64,000 nucleotides of DNA from an uncultured Eubacteriales bacterium (GTDB lineage Bacteria > Bacillota > Clostridia > Oscillospirales > Oscillospiraceae). The notes beneath the pieces were generated by a model. The model saw only the letters and a program-made list of their open reading frames with translations. It searched no databases and was not told the origin of the DNA. The position numbers were made by a program, and so were the translations under genes. Of this stretch, positions 40,453-49,325 are shown one piece after another (position 1 is the stretch's first letter; each line of letters opens with the position of its first letter). The DNA is taken from the NCBI GenBank assembly GCA_949283375.1, contig CASDSM010000019.1, positions 1 to 64,000 on the forward strand, in the 5' to 3' direction.

Positions 40453-40785
40453 ATGGCAAAACTGGAATGGCAGAGCCGCCGCTATGACTTTGACACGCTT
40501 TGGAACCGAATCACAGACGGCATTTTGAACGGCAGCGCGTCCGCGACGCTGGTCGACCGCAGCGACTTTGAAAGCGCTGGCGCGCGGTGCGCCGTCACCG
40601 TCTTTGAGCGCTACAGCATGATCGGCGGCAACCGCCTGAGCCTGACCGTCACCCTCTTCCAGGCGGCGGGCGGGCCGGTCTGCCTCTCCGGCATCACCGC
40701 CGGGGGCAGTCAGGCGATGTTCTTCAAGGTGAACACCTTCGGCGAGGAGGCGTTCCTGGACAAGCTGCGCGAGCTGCTGGCGTGA
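40453..40785 (+). CDS. small conserved protein in the pur operon (DUF6054-like)
   Basis: 110 residues from the ATG at 40453 (AAAGGAG). It has a conserved Gly/Ser stretch, GITAGGSQAMFFKVNTFGEEAFL, and resembles small Firmicutes proteins grouped, as I recall, under DUF6054. It has no signal peptide or membrane helix. It lies between purH and purD, so a role in purine synthesis is possible but unshown. Confidence 0.7.
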   Translation: MAKLEWQSRRYDFDTLWNRITDGILNGSASATLVDRSDFESAGARCAVTVFERYSMIGGNRLSLTVTLFQAAGGPVCLSGITAGGSQAMFFKVNTFGEEAFLDKLRELLA

Positions 40786-40789
40786 TCTC

Positions 40790-41335
40790 ATGCGTCCCGA
40801 TTTTCCCCGGCGCAAGCGCAACCGCCTTCGTAGTTATGATTACAGGGAAGCAGGCTGCTATTTCATTACGATCTGTACCAAGAATAGAAAAGAATATCTC
40901 TCTTCCATTCTTGTAGGGAACGGTCTTGACCGTTCCGCCCGCATCCGATATACGCATTACGGTGAGATCGCCCATCTGGACCTGCTGGCCCTGCCGGAGC
41001 ACTTCCCCCATGTCCGCGTTGACCGGTTTGTCATTATGCCAAACCATATCCATGTCATTCTTGTGCTGGAAAACCGTCCCGTCGTTCCCACGCTGGAAGC
41101 AAAATGGAACTCTGGAGAAACGGAACGGTCAAGACCGTTCCCTACGATTTCTACCGTCATTGGACAATATAAGTCCGGAGTCTCGCGGAAGGCAGGCTTC
41201 CCCCTGTGGCAAAAATCTTTTTATGACCATATCAGCCGAAACGAACAGGATTATTTGGAAATTGCGCACTACATTGAAACAAATCCCCTTCGTTGGAAGG
41301 AAGACCGTTTTTATCCTCAACCGAGTAAGGAGTGA
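40790..41335 (+). CDS. REP-associated (Y1/IS200-like) transposase in the pur operon
   Basis: 181 residues of the RAYT/Y1 transposase type. The His-x-His metal motif is in MPNHIHVIL, the start is RLRSYDYREAGCYFITICTKNRKEYL, and the probable catalytic Tyr is in the FYDHISRNEQDYLEIAHYI segment, followed by TNPLRWKEDRFY. It starts 4 bp after the DUF6054-like gene and ends 6 bp before purD, whose ribosome site lies within its 3' end. Two REP palindromes lie in its coding sequence and are translated. A domesticated single-copy type is likely, since these enzymes process REPs rather than act as classical insertion elements. Confidence 0.85.
   Translation: MRPDFPRRKRNRLRSYDYREAGCYFITICTKNRKEYLSSILVGNGLDRSARIRYTHYGEIAHLDLLALPEHFPHVRVDRFVIMPNHIHVILVLENRPVVPTLEAKWNSGETERSRPFPTISTVIGQYKSGVSRKAGFPLWQKSFYDHISRNEQDYLEIAHYIETNPLRWKEDRFYPQPSKE
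40913..40936 (+). repeat. REP-like palindrome, copy 1, in the transposase gene
   Basis: GTAG followed by the perfect palindrome GGAACGGTC-TT-GACCGTTCC. It codes for VGNGLDRS in the protein. Confidence 0.75.
41122..41145 (-). repeat. REP-like palindrome, copy 2, inverted
   Basis: The same 24-bp unit in opposite orientation (minus strand reads GTAG then the palindrome), 186 bp after copy 1. It codes for ERSRPFPT. Confidence 0.75.
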
Positions 41336-41341
41336 GCAAGC

Positions 41342-42604
41342 ATGAAGGTATTAGTCGTCGGCGGTGGCGGGCGGGAGCACGCCATCTGCTGGAAGCTGGC
41401 CCAGTCCCCCCGTGTGACCGGGCTGTACTGCGCGCCGGGCAACGGCGGCATCTCCCAGGTGGCCACCTGCGTGCCCATCGCCGCCACCGATGTGGAGGCC
41501 ATGGTCCGCTGGGCGAAGGAGCAGGCGATGGACTTCGTCGTCGTCGCCCCGGACGACCCCCTCGCCCTCGGCATGGTGGACGCGCTGGAGGCGGAGGGCA
41601 TCCGCGCCTTCGGCCCGCGCAAAAACGCCGCCGTCATCGAGGCGTCCAAGGCGTTTTCCAAGGAGCTGATGCGCAAGTACCACATCCCCACCGCGCAGTA
41701 TCAGACCTTCACCGACGAGGCCGCCGCGCTGGCGTACATCGACCGCGAGGGCGCGCCCATCGTGGTCAAGGCGGACGGCCTCGCCCTGGGCAAGGGCGTG
41801 ACGGTCGCCTCCACCGTGGAGGAGGCCAAGGCCGCCGTGCGCGACATGATGGAGGGCGGCAAGTTCGGCGCCTCCGGCTCCACCGTGGTGATCGAGGAGT
41901 GCATGACCGGCCCCGAGGTCACCGTCCTCGCCTTTGCCGACGGGAAGACAGTGGTCCCCATGCTCTCCAGCCAGGACCACAAGCGGGCCTATGACGGCAA
42001 TCTCGGCCCGAACACCGGCGGCATGGGCGCCTTCTGCCCCTCGCCGAACTACACGCCGGAGATCGCGGCGCGCTGCATGGAGGAGATCTTCCTCCCCACG
42101 ATGGAGGCGATGCGCGCAGAGGGCCGCCCCTTCCAGGGCGTGATCTACTTCGGCCTGATGCTCACCCCGGACGGCCCGAAGGTGGTGGAGTACAACGCCC
42201 GCTTCGGCGACCCGGAGACCCAGCCGCTGCTGATGATGCTGGAGACCGACCTGCTGGAGATCTTTGAGGCCTGTGTGGACGGCACCCTGGACCAGGTGGA
42301 CATCCGCTGGAAGGAGGGGGCCGCCTGCTGCCTGGTGCTCGCCTCCGGCGGCTATCCGCTCAGCTATCAGAAGGGCTATCCCATCGAGGGCCTGGACGAG
42401 GTGCCGGAGTGGGCCACCGTCTTCCACGCGGGGACGAAGCTGGCGGACGGCGTCTACACCAACCAGGGCGGGCGCGTGCTCGGCGTCACCGCCGCAGGCC
42501 GCGACCTGAAGGACGCCGTGTCCCGGGCCTACGAGGCAGCAGGGCCCATCCACTGGACGGACATGCATTTCCGCACCGACATCGGCAAGGTCTGGGTGGA
42601 CTGA
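41342..42604 (+). CDS. purD: phosphoribosylamine-glycine ligase (GAR synthetase)
   Basis: 420 residues. It joins glycine to phosphoribosylamine with ATP. Marks: KVLVVGGGGREHAICWKL, APIVVKADGLALGKGVTVA (ATP-grasp) and FCPSPNYTPE...YFGLMLTPDGPKVVEYNARFGDPE. AAGGAG precedes it inside the transposase gene. It is the last gene of the operon, followed by a strong terminator. Confidence 0.97.
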   Translation: MKVLVVGGGGREHAICWKLAQSPRVTGLYCAPGNGGISQVATCVPIAATDVEAMVRWAKEQAMDFVVVAPDDPLALGMVDALEAEGIRAFGPRKNAAVIEASKAFSKELMRKYHIPTAQYQTFTDEAAALAYIDREGAPIVVKADGLALGKGVTVASTVEEAKAAVRDMMEGGKFGASGSTVVIEECMTGPEVTVLAFADGKTVVPMLSSQDHKRAYDGNLGPNTGGMGAFCPSPNYTPEIAARCMEEIFLPTMEAMRAEGRPFQGVIYFGLMLTPDGPKVVEYNARFGDPETQPLLMMLETDLLEIFEACVDGTLDQVDIRWKEGAACCLVLASGGYPLSYQKGYPIEGLDEVPEWATVFHAGTKLADGVYTNQGGRVLGVTAAGRDLKDAVSRAYEAAGPIHWTDMHFRTDIGKVWVD

Positions 42605-42631
42605 GCCAAATCTGCCGCTGCAACGCATTTT

Positions 42632-42671
42632 GCCCCGATACGCCGTTTTTTCGCCGTATCGGGGCATTTTG
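42632..42671 (+). terminator. terminator of the purine operon
   Basis: An 11-bp stem (GCCCCGATACG at 42632-42642 with its complement at 42655-42665), followed by ATTTTGT. Confidence 0.8.
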
Positions 42672-42682
42672 TGCGCGGCGGA

Positions 42683-42711
42683 TTGCAAAGCGCCGCCCGC
42701 TTTGTTATACT
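42683..42711 (+). promoter_or_regulatory. promoter of the membrane protein gene
   Basis: TTGCAA at 42683-42688 and TATACT at 42706-42711, 17-bp spacer. Confidence 0.7.
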
Positions 42712-42758
42712 GGACCGTAGCTCACATCCATTTGACGCATATGACAGGGGGAAACGCG

Positions 42759-44456
42759 ATGAGAGTGAAACGATGGGCAGCCGACCTGCTCCTGGCCGCC
42801 GCCTGCGTGGCGGGGCTGATGCTGCTGTCCTTCCTGCTGATCGACTTTCAGTTCAACACCAACGACGACACCGGCATGATCGGCATCCTGAACGGCTCGT
42901 ACACCGGCACGCCGGACGGGCACGCCATCTTCATGCAGTACCCGCTCGCCTGGCTGATCTCCATGCTCTACCGCACCGGCATCGAGATCTGCTGGTATGT
43001 GGTGGTGCTGATGGGCATCTGTATCCTGGCGATGATCTCCGTCCTCTTTCGCCTGCTGCGCCGCCTGCCGGAGCACCGGCCGCTGGCTGCCGCCGGCTTT
43101 CTCGCGGCGGTGGCCGGTCTGTGGCTGGGCAACCTGCTCAACTTCACCTTTACCACCTGCGGGGCCTTCGTGGCCGGTATGACGGTGCTCACCTTCGCAT
43201 TGCAGACGCGGGAGGAGGACCTGAGGCCGGGCTTTCTCGCCAACGTCCTGGTCCTGCTGGTGTGCGCGTACTGCATCCGCTCCTTCTTCTGCCTTGCCGC
43301 CGTCGCCTTTCTCGGCGTGATATGGCTGGGGAAGTACGCGCGTGAGATGTTCTCCCGCCCCCGCTGCTGGCTGATCCCCCTGGCGGGGCTGATCTGCCTG
43401 GGCGCGGCGGCCGGCATACACGAATACGCCTACCGCGACTGGGACGACTACTTTGCCTACAACCTCGACCGGGTCTATCTGCAGGACTATGACCGCTTCC
43501 CCAGCTACAGCGAGCACGAGGCGTTTCTCCAGTCCCTCGGCTACGACGCAGACTCCTACTACGCCGTCAGCCACTACGATTACGGCCTGCTCGAGTCCTT
43601 CCAGCCGGAGGACATCCACGCGCTGGCGGACTATGTCCGCGCACAGGAGCAGCCGGAGAGTCTGATGAAGACCGCAAAGCGCTCGCTGAAGCAGGCCATC
43701 GCATACTACATCCCGGACGATCTGTCCGCCATCACCCCGCTCCAGGCTGCCTCCTTCCTCCTCCCGGCGGCGCTGCTCCTCCTCTCGCTCATGCTCTCCT
43801 GGCGCGACCGCAGGGGCTATCTGCTCTGGGCCCTGCTCCTGCTGGCGGCTGTCGGCTGCTGCTGGCTGTTCATCGGCTACCGGGGGCGCAATCCGGAGCG
43901 CATCTCCTACTCCCTGCGCATCCTCACCGTCACCGGCGCCCTGGCCGGGCTGGCGATGCAGCTGGTCATCCGGCCGGTCCCCCTGCCGGATGGGAGCCGC
44001 GTGCGCCTGCTCTCCCTCGCGCTGGCCGCCGCCCTCGCGCTGACCGGCGCGGCCAGCTTCCTGTCGCTGCGCGCGCAGCGGGGCGCGCCGGACGATACGA
44101 CGATGGAATACCTCTCCTACATCGCCCAGCATCCCGACAACATCTATATCCGGGAGACCCGTTCGACGCAGATCTCCAGACGGCTGCTCTCCGAGTTCCC
44201 GCGCACCTCCGTCAATGTGATCGCCTCGGGCAGCTGGACCGCCTATACCCCGCTGTATGAGGAAAAGCTGGAGGCGATGGGGCTGGAGGAGCTCAACCGG
44301 GACACCGTCTTCCGGGAGAACGTCTACCTCATCACCCGGGAGGACTACAGCCTCCAGCAGATTTTCGGCGTCAGCGAGGACACGCCGGTGGAGTACGACG
44401 TCATCGAGCAGTTTGACGACGGCATCCAGATCCTCGACATCCACTCCATCGGGTGA
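42759..44456 (+). CDS. polytopic membrane protein, possible GT-C fold
   Basis: 565 residues from the ATG at 42759 (AGGGGG upstream); an ATG at 42741 is an alternative. About ten or more membrane helices are visible. The first helix is followed by an outward loop with NTNDDTGM, the place where GT-C glycosyltransferases carry their acidic motif. The long C-terminal outer domain (ETRSTQISRRLLSEFPRTSV to the end) is soluble. I recognise no family. It is monocistronic between a strong promoter and terminator. Confidence 0.75.
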   Translation: MRVKRWAADLLLAAACVAGLMLLSFLLIDFQFNTNDDTGMIGILNGSYTGTPDGHAIFMQYPLAWLISMLYRTGIEICWYVVVLMGICILAMISVLFRLLRRLPEHRPLAAAGFLAAVAGLWLGNLLNFTFTTCGAFVAGMTVLTFALQTREEDLRPGFLANVLVLLVCAYCIRSFFCLAAVAFLGVIWLGKYAREMFSRPRCWLIPLAGLICLGAAAGIHEYAYRDWDDYFAYNLDRVYLQDYDRFPSYSEHEAFLQSLGYDADSYYAVSHYDYGLLESFQPEDIHALADYVRAQEQPESLMKTAKRSLKQAIAYYIPDDLSAITPLQAASFLLPAALLLLSLMLSWRDRRGYLLWALLLLAAVGCCWLFIGYRGRNPERISYSLRILTVTGALAGLAMQLVIRPVPLPDGSRVRLLSLALAAALALTGAASFLSLRAQRGAPDDTTMEYLSYIAQHPDNIYIRETRSTQISRRLLSEFPRTSVNVIASGSWTAYTPLYEEKLEAMGLEELNRDTVFRENVYLITREDYSLQQIFGVSEDTPVEYDVIEQFDDGIQILDIHSIG

Positions 44457-44468
44457 CAGACAGAGAGA

Positions 44469-44518
44469 AAACACCGCCAGCCGGCAGCGCACGCGCGCTG
44501 TCACGGCTGGCGGTGTTT
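44469..44518. terminator. terminator shared by converging genes
   Basis: A 15-bp stem (AAACACCGCCAGCCG at 44469-44483 with its complement at 44504-44518). T-rich runs follow on both strands. It separates the membrane protein gene from alr. Confidence 0.75.
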
Positions 44519-44541
44519 CTGTTCTTCCGGGATGCGCCCGC

Positions 44542-45666
44542 TCAGTCCTCCCGGTAGACCCGCTTCACGCGGGGGGAGACGGCACAGAGCAGCTCATAGG
44601 TGATGGTGCCGAGGGTGTCCGCCTTCTCCTCCAGGGGGAGGCCGTCGCCGAAGACGGTGACCACATCCCCCACCCGGACGCCGGGGACATCGGTGACGTC
44701 GAGCATGCACATGTCCATGCAGACCCGTCCGATCTGGCGGACGCGCTGGCCGCGGACCAGCATCTCCTGCCGGTTGGAGAGCAGGCGGAAGAGGCCGTCG
44801 GCGTACCCCACCGGCACGGCGGCGACCACGCTCTCGCGCGGGAGGGTATAGGTGCAGCCATAGCTGATGCATGTCCCCGCCGGGAGGCGCTTGACGGAGG
44901 CGACGCGGCTTTTCAGCTCCATCACCGGGCGGAGCGCGATCTTCCCGTCGCAGGCGTGGTCGGGCGAGTGGCCGAAGAGGAGGATACCGGGCCGGACCAT
45001 GTCCAGATGCATCTCCGGGTAGTTCAGCGTGGCCGCCCCGGCGCAGCAGTGGCGGATGGGGAAGGTCACCCCGCGCAGCTCCAGGCGGGCGAGCAGGCCG
45101 CGGAAGCGGCCGATCTGCAGGGCGGAATACTCCGGCGAGGTGTCCGCGTCGGCAAAGTGCATGAACAGCCCCTCCGCCTCCAGGCCGGGCAGGCGGGCCA
45201 TCGCGGCGAGGGTGTCCGCCGCCGCGTCCAGATGCCCCTCGTCGCAGAGCACGCCGAGGCGGGACATGCCGGTGTCCGCCTTGAGGTGGCAGCGCAGACG
45301 GCCCCCCAGTGCGAGGGCGCGGCGGGAGAGCGTCTCCGCCTGCTCCGGGTCGTAGACCGTCTGGGTGATGCCTTCGCGCAGGAGGTCGGGCAGGCACTCC
45401 TCCGGGGTGTAACCCAGGATCAGGATGGGCATGCGAACGCCGCCCGCGCGCAGCTCGAGCGCCTCGTCCAGGCAGGCGACGAGGAGATAGTCCGCGCCCA
45501 GCGCCTCCAGCTTATGGGCGACCGGGAGCGCGCCGTGGCCGTAGGCGTTCGCCTTGACCAGACCGGCAAAGCGGCTGTGGGGCGCGAGGGCGCGCAGGCG
45601 GCGGTAGTTGTCCGCCAGGCGGTCCAGATGGATCTCCGCCCAGGTGCGGCGGGTGAGTTCTGTCAT
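44542..45666 (-). CDS. alr: alanine racemase
   Basis: 374 residues from the ATG at 45666; the longer frame to 45786 overlaps the upstream lipoprotein gene. It makes D-alanine for peptidoglycan with PLP bound to Lys38 (FAGLVKANAYGHG). HFADADTS, GTCISYGCTY (with the second catalytic Tyr) and GRVCMDMCMLDVT are family marks. The ribosome site is weak. It is the last gene of a four-gene run on the minus strand. Confidence 0.96.
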   Translation of the reverse strand: MTELTRRTWAEIHLDRLADNYRRLRALAPHSRFAGLVKANAYGHGALPVAHKLEALGADYLLVACLDEALELRAGGVRMPILILGYTPEECLPDLLREGITQTVYDPEQAETLSRRALALGGRLRCHLKADTGMSRLGVLCDEGHLDAAADTLAAMARLPGLEAEGLFMHFADADTSPEYSALQIGRFRGLLARLELRGVTFPIRHCCAGAATLNYPEMHLDMVRPGILLFGHSPDHACDGKIALRPVMELKSRVASVKRLPAGTCISYGCTYTLPRESVVAAVPVGYADGLFRLLSNRQEMLVRGQRVRQIGRVCMDMCMLDVTDVPGVRVGDVVTVFGDGLPLEEKADTLGTITYELLCAVSPRVKRVYRED

Positions 45667-45691
45667 TTGTATCGCTTCTTTCTGTTTTCGT

Positions 45692-46303
45692 TCAGGGTTG
45701 CATCCGGTCGGGCCAGACGAATTCGGAGAAGACGAGCGCGAGCACGCGCCGGTTCTCCTGATAGAGCTCCGCGCGGCGGAGGGCATAGTCCTCCGCGTCC
45801 GCCCAGACGGCGATGCGGGTGAGAGAGCCGGTCTCCGCCACAGGCTCGAGCAGGAGGTAGAGACAGTCCTCCTCCCCGCCGCCGGCGCGCTGCCAGGCGC
45901 ACTCGGCCACCAGCGCGCTCCGGCAGGCGGCCAGCAGGGCGGGCATCACGTCCGCCGGGGAGAGCCCGTCCGGCGAGAGCGCCCCCGTCTCCAGCGAGAT
46001 GCCCTCGTATTCCAGCCAGAGCTGCCCCTCCGCCCAGGCGGCCCCCGTCCCGGCGATGGATGCCGGGGCGAGAACGGTCATCTCCCCCGCCGTCTCATTG
46101 CCGGCAAACTGCGCGGTGTACTGATAGGCGCGCGCGCCGTAGTCCGCTGTCACCTCCGCCGTGGCGGAGCAATATTCCTGCGCGGCATACACCTCCCGCA
46201 GCGCCTGGGCCGCCTCCTGCGCGCGCTGTGCGCCCGAGCAGCCGGTCAGGAGCAGCAGGAGGGCCAGCGCCGTCATCCTTCGTGCGCCGTCTTGCAGGCG
46301 CAT
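45692..46303 (-). CDS. lipoprotein of unknown function
   Basis: 203 residues with a lipoprotein signal ending at Cys22 (LLLLLTGC). The mature part is mixed alpha/beta and resembles LolA-like/germination-type lipoproteins only loosely (SATAEVTADYGARAYQYTAQF). GGAGGAG lies before the start. It lies between nnrD and alr, with about 20 bp to each, so it is in one operon. Confidence 0.8.
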   Translation of the reverse strand: MRLQDGARRMTALALLLLLTGCSGAQRAQEAAQALREVYAAQEYCSATAEVTADYGARAYQYTAQFAGNETAGEMTVLAPASIAGTGAAWAEGQLWLEYEGISLETGALSPDGLSPADVMPALLAACRSALVAECAWQRAGGGEEDCLYLLLEPVAETGSLTRIAVWADAEDYALRRAELYQENRRVLALVFSEFVWPDRMQP

Positions 46304-46321
46304 GCGCTCTCCTCCCCTGTC

Positions 46322-47188
46322 TCAGCTTTCCAGGTCGTCCCGCCAGACCTCCGGCAGGGCCTCGATCAGGTCGCCCGGGAGCATCCCGCGATGGCCCAGG
46401 CGCTCCGCGCAGCGGTCCCCCGCCCGGCCGTGGACCCAGACGGCGGCGGCCGCCGCCTCTCCCGGCTCCATCCCCTGCCCGAGCAGGGCGAGGAGGATGC
46501 CGGCGAGCACGTCCCCGCTGCCCCCCTTGGCCATGCCGTGGTTGCCTGTGGTGTTGCGCCAGATGCGCCCGTCCGGGGCGGCGACGATGGTCCGGTGCCC
46601 CTTGAGCACCATCACCGCGCGGCAGGCCCGCGCCGCCGCCTGTGCTGCGGACACCCGGTCCTCCCCCGGCCAGCGGCCCATCAGGCGGCGGTACTCCCCG
46701 TCGTGCGGGGTGAGCACCAGCGGGGCGGCGGCCTCTGACAGGACATCTATATGCCCCTCCAGGGCGTTTATGCCGTCTGCGTCCAACACGACGGGGCAGC
46801 TGGCCCGGCGCAGCAGGGCGGGCGTCAGCGCATCCAGCGCCGCGCTCCGGCCCAGGCCGGGGCCGAGGAGGGCCGCGTCACAGCCCGCCAGACGCTCCGC
46901 CAGCGGCGCGAGGGCCTCCAGAGAGAGGCGGCCCGCCCCGTCCTCCGGGAGGGGGAAGGGCATCGCCTCGTCGCACTTGACGGCGGCCACCGGCCAGACG
47001 GTGCGCGGCACGCCGAGGAAGACCAGCCCCACCCCGCTGCGCATCGCCGCGCGGGCGGCAAGCACCGGCGCGCCGGTGAAGCCGACGGAGCCGCCCACCG
47101 CCAGCACCCGTCCAAAGGTGCCCTTGTGCCCGTCCGCCGGGCGCTCCGGCAACCAGGCGCGCACGAGCGCCGCGCTCAGATCGGTCAT
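46322..47188 (-). CDS. nnrD: ADP-dependent NAD(P)H-hydrate dehydratase
   Basis: 288 residues. It repairs hydrated NAD(P)H. Family marks: FGRVLAVGGSVGFTGAPVLAA, LVLTPHDGEYRRL and TTGNHGMAKGGSGDVLAG (nucleotide site). Its usual partner epimerase NnrE (the YjeF_N domain) is not fused. The start overlaps the preceding gene's stop (ATGA). Confidence 0.93.
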   Translation of the reverse strand: MTDLSAALVRAWLPERPADGHKGTFGRVLAVGGSVGFTGAPVLAARAAMRSGVGLVFLGVPRTVWPVAAVKCDEAMPFPLPEDGAGRLSLEALAPLAERLAGCDAALLGPGLGRSAALDALTPALLRRASCPVVLDADGINALEGHIDVLSEAAAPLVLTPHDGEYRRLMGRWPGEDRVSAAQAAARACRAVMVLKGHRTIVAAPDGRIWRNTTGNHGMAKGGSGDVLAGILLALLGQGMEPGEAAAAAVWVHGRAGDRCAERLGHRGMLPGDLIEALPEVWRDDLES

Positions 47189-47955
47189 GCCGCACCTCCT
47201 CCCCCCTCCCGGCAGAGGGGGACGATCTGCTCATAGAGCAGGTAAAAGCCGCCCGGAAGGGCGCGGTCATCGTGGTAGTGCCCGAAAAACCAGTGGCGGA
47301 AGCGGCAGCGCGCGCGCACCTCCTCCAGAAAGTCCGTCAGCGCGTCCGCCGCGTAGCCCGGCGAGAGCGACCGCTGCACCGAGGTGGGCGCGCAGTGGGT
47401 GACGATCTCATCCACCTGCCAGCCGCAGCGGTCGAGATTGGCGCGGGCGTTGGCGTACTCCGCCCCGTCCGGCAGCTCGGCGGCCCACCAGCTCTCGTGG
47501 TTCACCCGGAAGGGGACCCCACGGCGGCGCAGGCGGCGGGCTTTCTCCCGGCACAGGGGATCGTCCCGCTCCAGGATGCCGCCCGCGATGTCGTGTGAGC
47601 GCGCCCCGCCCATCGCGAACCACCGCCGCCCGGCAAACTGGTAGACCTCCCCGCGCATCAGGTGGAGGATGTGCGGGCGCAGGACGTGGACGCGGCCCCC
47701 GTGCCACCGCTCCACCGGCTGGCGGGCGAGCAGGTCGAAATTCTCGTGGTTCCCGTCCACAAACAGGGTGGTGAAGGAGCGCCGCTCCAGCAGGTCCAGC
47801 TCGGCCTGGTCGTGCCGGTCCCCCGTCCAGAGGCCGCCAAAGTCCCCGCAGACGATGAGATAGTCCTCCTTTGTGAGGCCGTCCTGCTCATAAAAGCTCC
47901 TCCGGCTCAGCCGGACGAACTCCCCGTGCAGGTCGCCGGTGAGATAGACCGCCAT
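47185..47955 (-). CDS. metallophosphoesterase
   Basis: 256 residues of the calcineurin-like fold. Metal ligands are in TGDLHGE, VCGDFGGLW, VDGNHENFD, IVTHCAP and FFGHYHDD. The substrate is unknown. It is the first gene of the nnrD-lipoprotein-alr run. A TAGAAT -10-like box lies at 47990-47985 upstream without a strong -35 box. Confidence 0.9.
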   Translation of the reverse strand: MAVYLTGDLHGEFVRLSRRSFYEQDGLTKEDYLIVCGDFGGLWTGDRHDQAELDLLERRSFTTLFVDGNHENFDLLARQPVERWHGGRVHVLRPHILHLMRGEVYQFAGRRWFAMGGARSHDIAGGILERDDPLCREKARRLRRRGVPFRVNHESWWAAELPDGAEYANARANLDRCGWQVDEIVTHCAPTSVQRSLSPGYAADALTDFLEEVRARCRFRHWFFGHYHDDRALPGGFYLLYEQIVPLCREGGGGAA

Positions 47956-48159
47956 GGCGCCGCCCTCCTTCCCGCATTTGCCCTATTCTATCACAGGCAG
48001 GAGAAAATTACCAGTCCCGGAGCAGCGGGTGAGGCGGGCAAAAGAGGACGGAAAACGCCCCAATTCCCCCTTTCCCTCCCCGCCTCACCTGTGGTATACT
48101 GGTTGGGCAGTGCGCCGCGGGTTCCGTGCGCGGCGCAAAGAGAAAGGAATGGAAACAGG

Positions 48160-49188
48160 ATGAGCTTTACACGTCTGAGAAAACTGCCCACGCCGGAGGA
48201 GGTGCGCGAGCAGCTCCCCCTCTCCCCGCGCGGTCATGAGATCAAGCAGGAGAAGGACCGCGCGATCACCGACATCATCTCCGGCCAGTCGGATAAATTT
48301 CTGGTCATCATCGGCCCGTGCTCGGCGGACCACGAGAGCGCGGTCTGTGACTATGTCAGCCGCCTGGCCCGGGTGCAGGAGCAGGTGAAGGACCGGCTGG
48401 TGCTCGTGCCGCGCATCTACACCTATAAGCCGCGCACGAACGGCGACGGCTACAAGGGCATCGCCTTCCAGCCCGACCCGGAGCGGCGGCCTGACCTGGT
48501 TGCGGGGCTGATCGCCATGCGCCGGGTGCAGATGCGCGCGATCGAGGAGTTCGGCCTCTCCTCCGCCGACGAGATGCTCTATCCGGAAAACTGGGGCTAT
48601 GTGGAGGACCTGCTGTCCTATGTCGCCATCGGCGCGCGCTCGGTGGAGGACCAGCACCACCGCCAGACCGCCAGCGGCTTCGACGTGGCCACCGGGATGA
48701 AGAACCCCACCAGCGGCGACTTCTCCGTGATGCTCAACTCCATCTATGCCGCCCAGCACCCGCAGCACTTCGCCTACGGCGGCTCGGAGGTGGAGACCTC
48801 CGGCAACCCCTACGCCCACGCGATTTTGCGCGGCGGGGTGAACAAGCGCGGGGTGAGCCTGCCCAACTACCACTATGAGGACGTCAAGCGCCTGCAGGAG
48901 ATGTACCACAAGATGGGCCTCAAGCACCCCGCCGTCATCGTGGACGCCAACCACTCCAACTCCAACAAGCAGTACCACGAGCAGATCCGCATCGTCCATG
49001 AGGTGCTCCACAACCGCCAGTTCTCCGACGATATCCGCCGCCTGGTCAAGGGCGTCATGATCGAGAGCTATCTGGAGCCGGGCCGGCAGGATGTGAGCGA
49101 GCACACCTACGGCAAGAGCATCACCGACCCCTGCCTGGGCTGGACGGACTCCAAGCGGCTGATCTACGACATCGCCGAGATGTGCTGA
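48160..49188 (+). CDS. aroF: 3-deoxy-7-phosphoheptulonate synthase, type I
   Basis: 342 residues from the ATG at 48160. It condenses PEP and erythrose 4-phosphate, the first step of the aromatic pathway. FLVIIGPCSADHESAV, RIYTYKPRTNGDGYKGI, VIVDANHSNSNKQY and VKGVMIESYLEPGRQD are the AroFGH-type marks. The feedback effector cannot be read from the sequence. A TATACT box lies at about 48092. It is monocistronic, with a clear terminator. The paralog letter is nominal. Confidence 0.95.
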   Translation: MSFTRLRKLPTPEEVREQLPLSPRGHEIKQEKDRAITDIISGQSDKFLVIIGPCSADHESAVCDYVSRLARVQEQVKDRLVLVPRIYTYKPRTNGDGYKGIAFQPDPERRPDLVAGLIAMRRVQMRAIEEFGLSSADEMLYPENWGYVEDLLSYVAIGARSVEDQHHRQTASGFDVATGMKNPTSGDFSVMLNSIYAAQHPQHFAYGGSEVETSGNPYAHAILRGGVNKRGVSLPNYHYEDVKRLQEMYHKMGLKHPAVIVDANHSNSNKQYHEQIRIVHEVLHNRQFSDDIRRLVKGVMIESYLEPGRQDVSEHTYGKSITDPCLGWTDSKRLIYDIAEMC

Positions 49189-49235
49189 GGCGGGAGGGTT
49201 CTGCCGCACGCAGGTCTGCTGTGCCACTCTACACA

Positions 49236-49277
49236 AAAGCTGCTGAGAATCTCCTGTCCGGGATTCTCAGCAGCTTT
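49236..49277 (+). terminator. terminator after the DAHP synthase gene
   Basis: A 16-bp perfect stem (AAAGCTGCTGAGAATC at 49236-49251 with its complement at 49262-49277), then CTGTTTTGG. Confidence 0.85.
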
Positions 49278-49325
49278 CTGTTTTGGGATCTTTCGTTGAC
49301 GCCGCAGCGCCCTGTCCGGGGCCGG

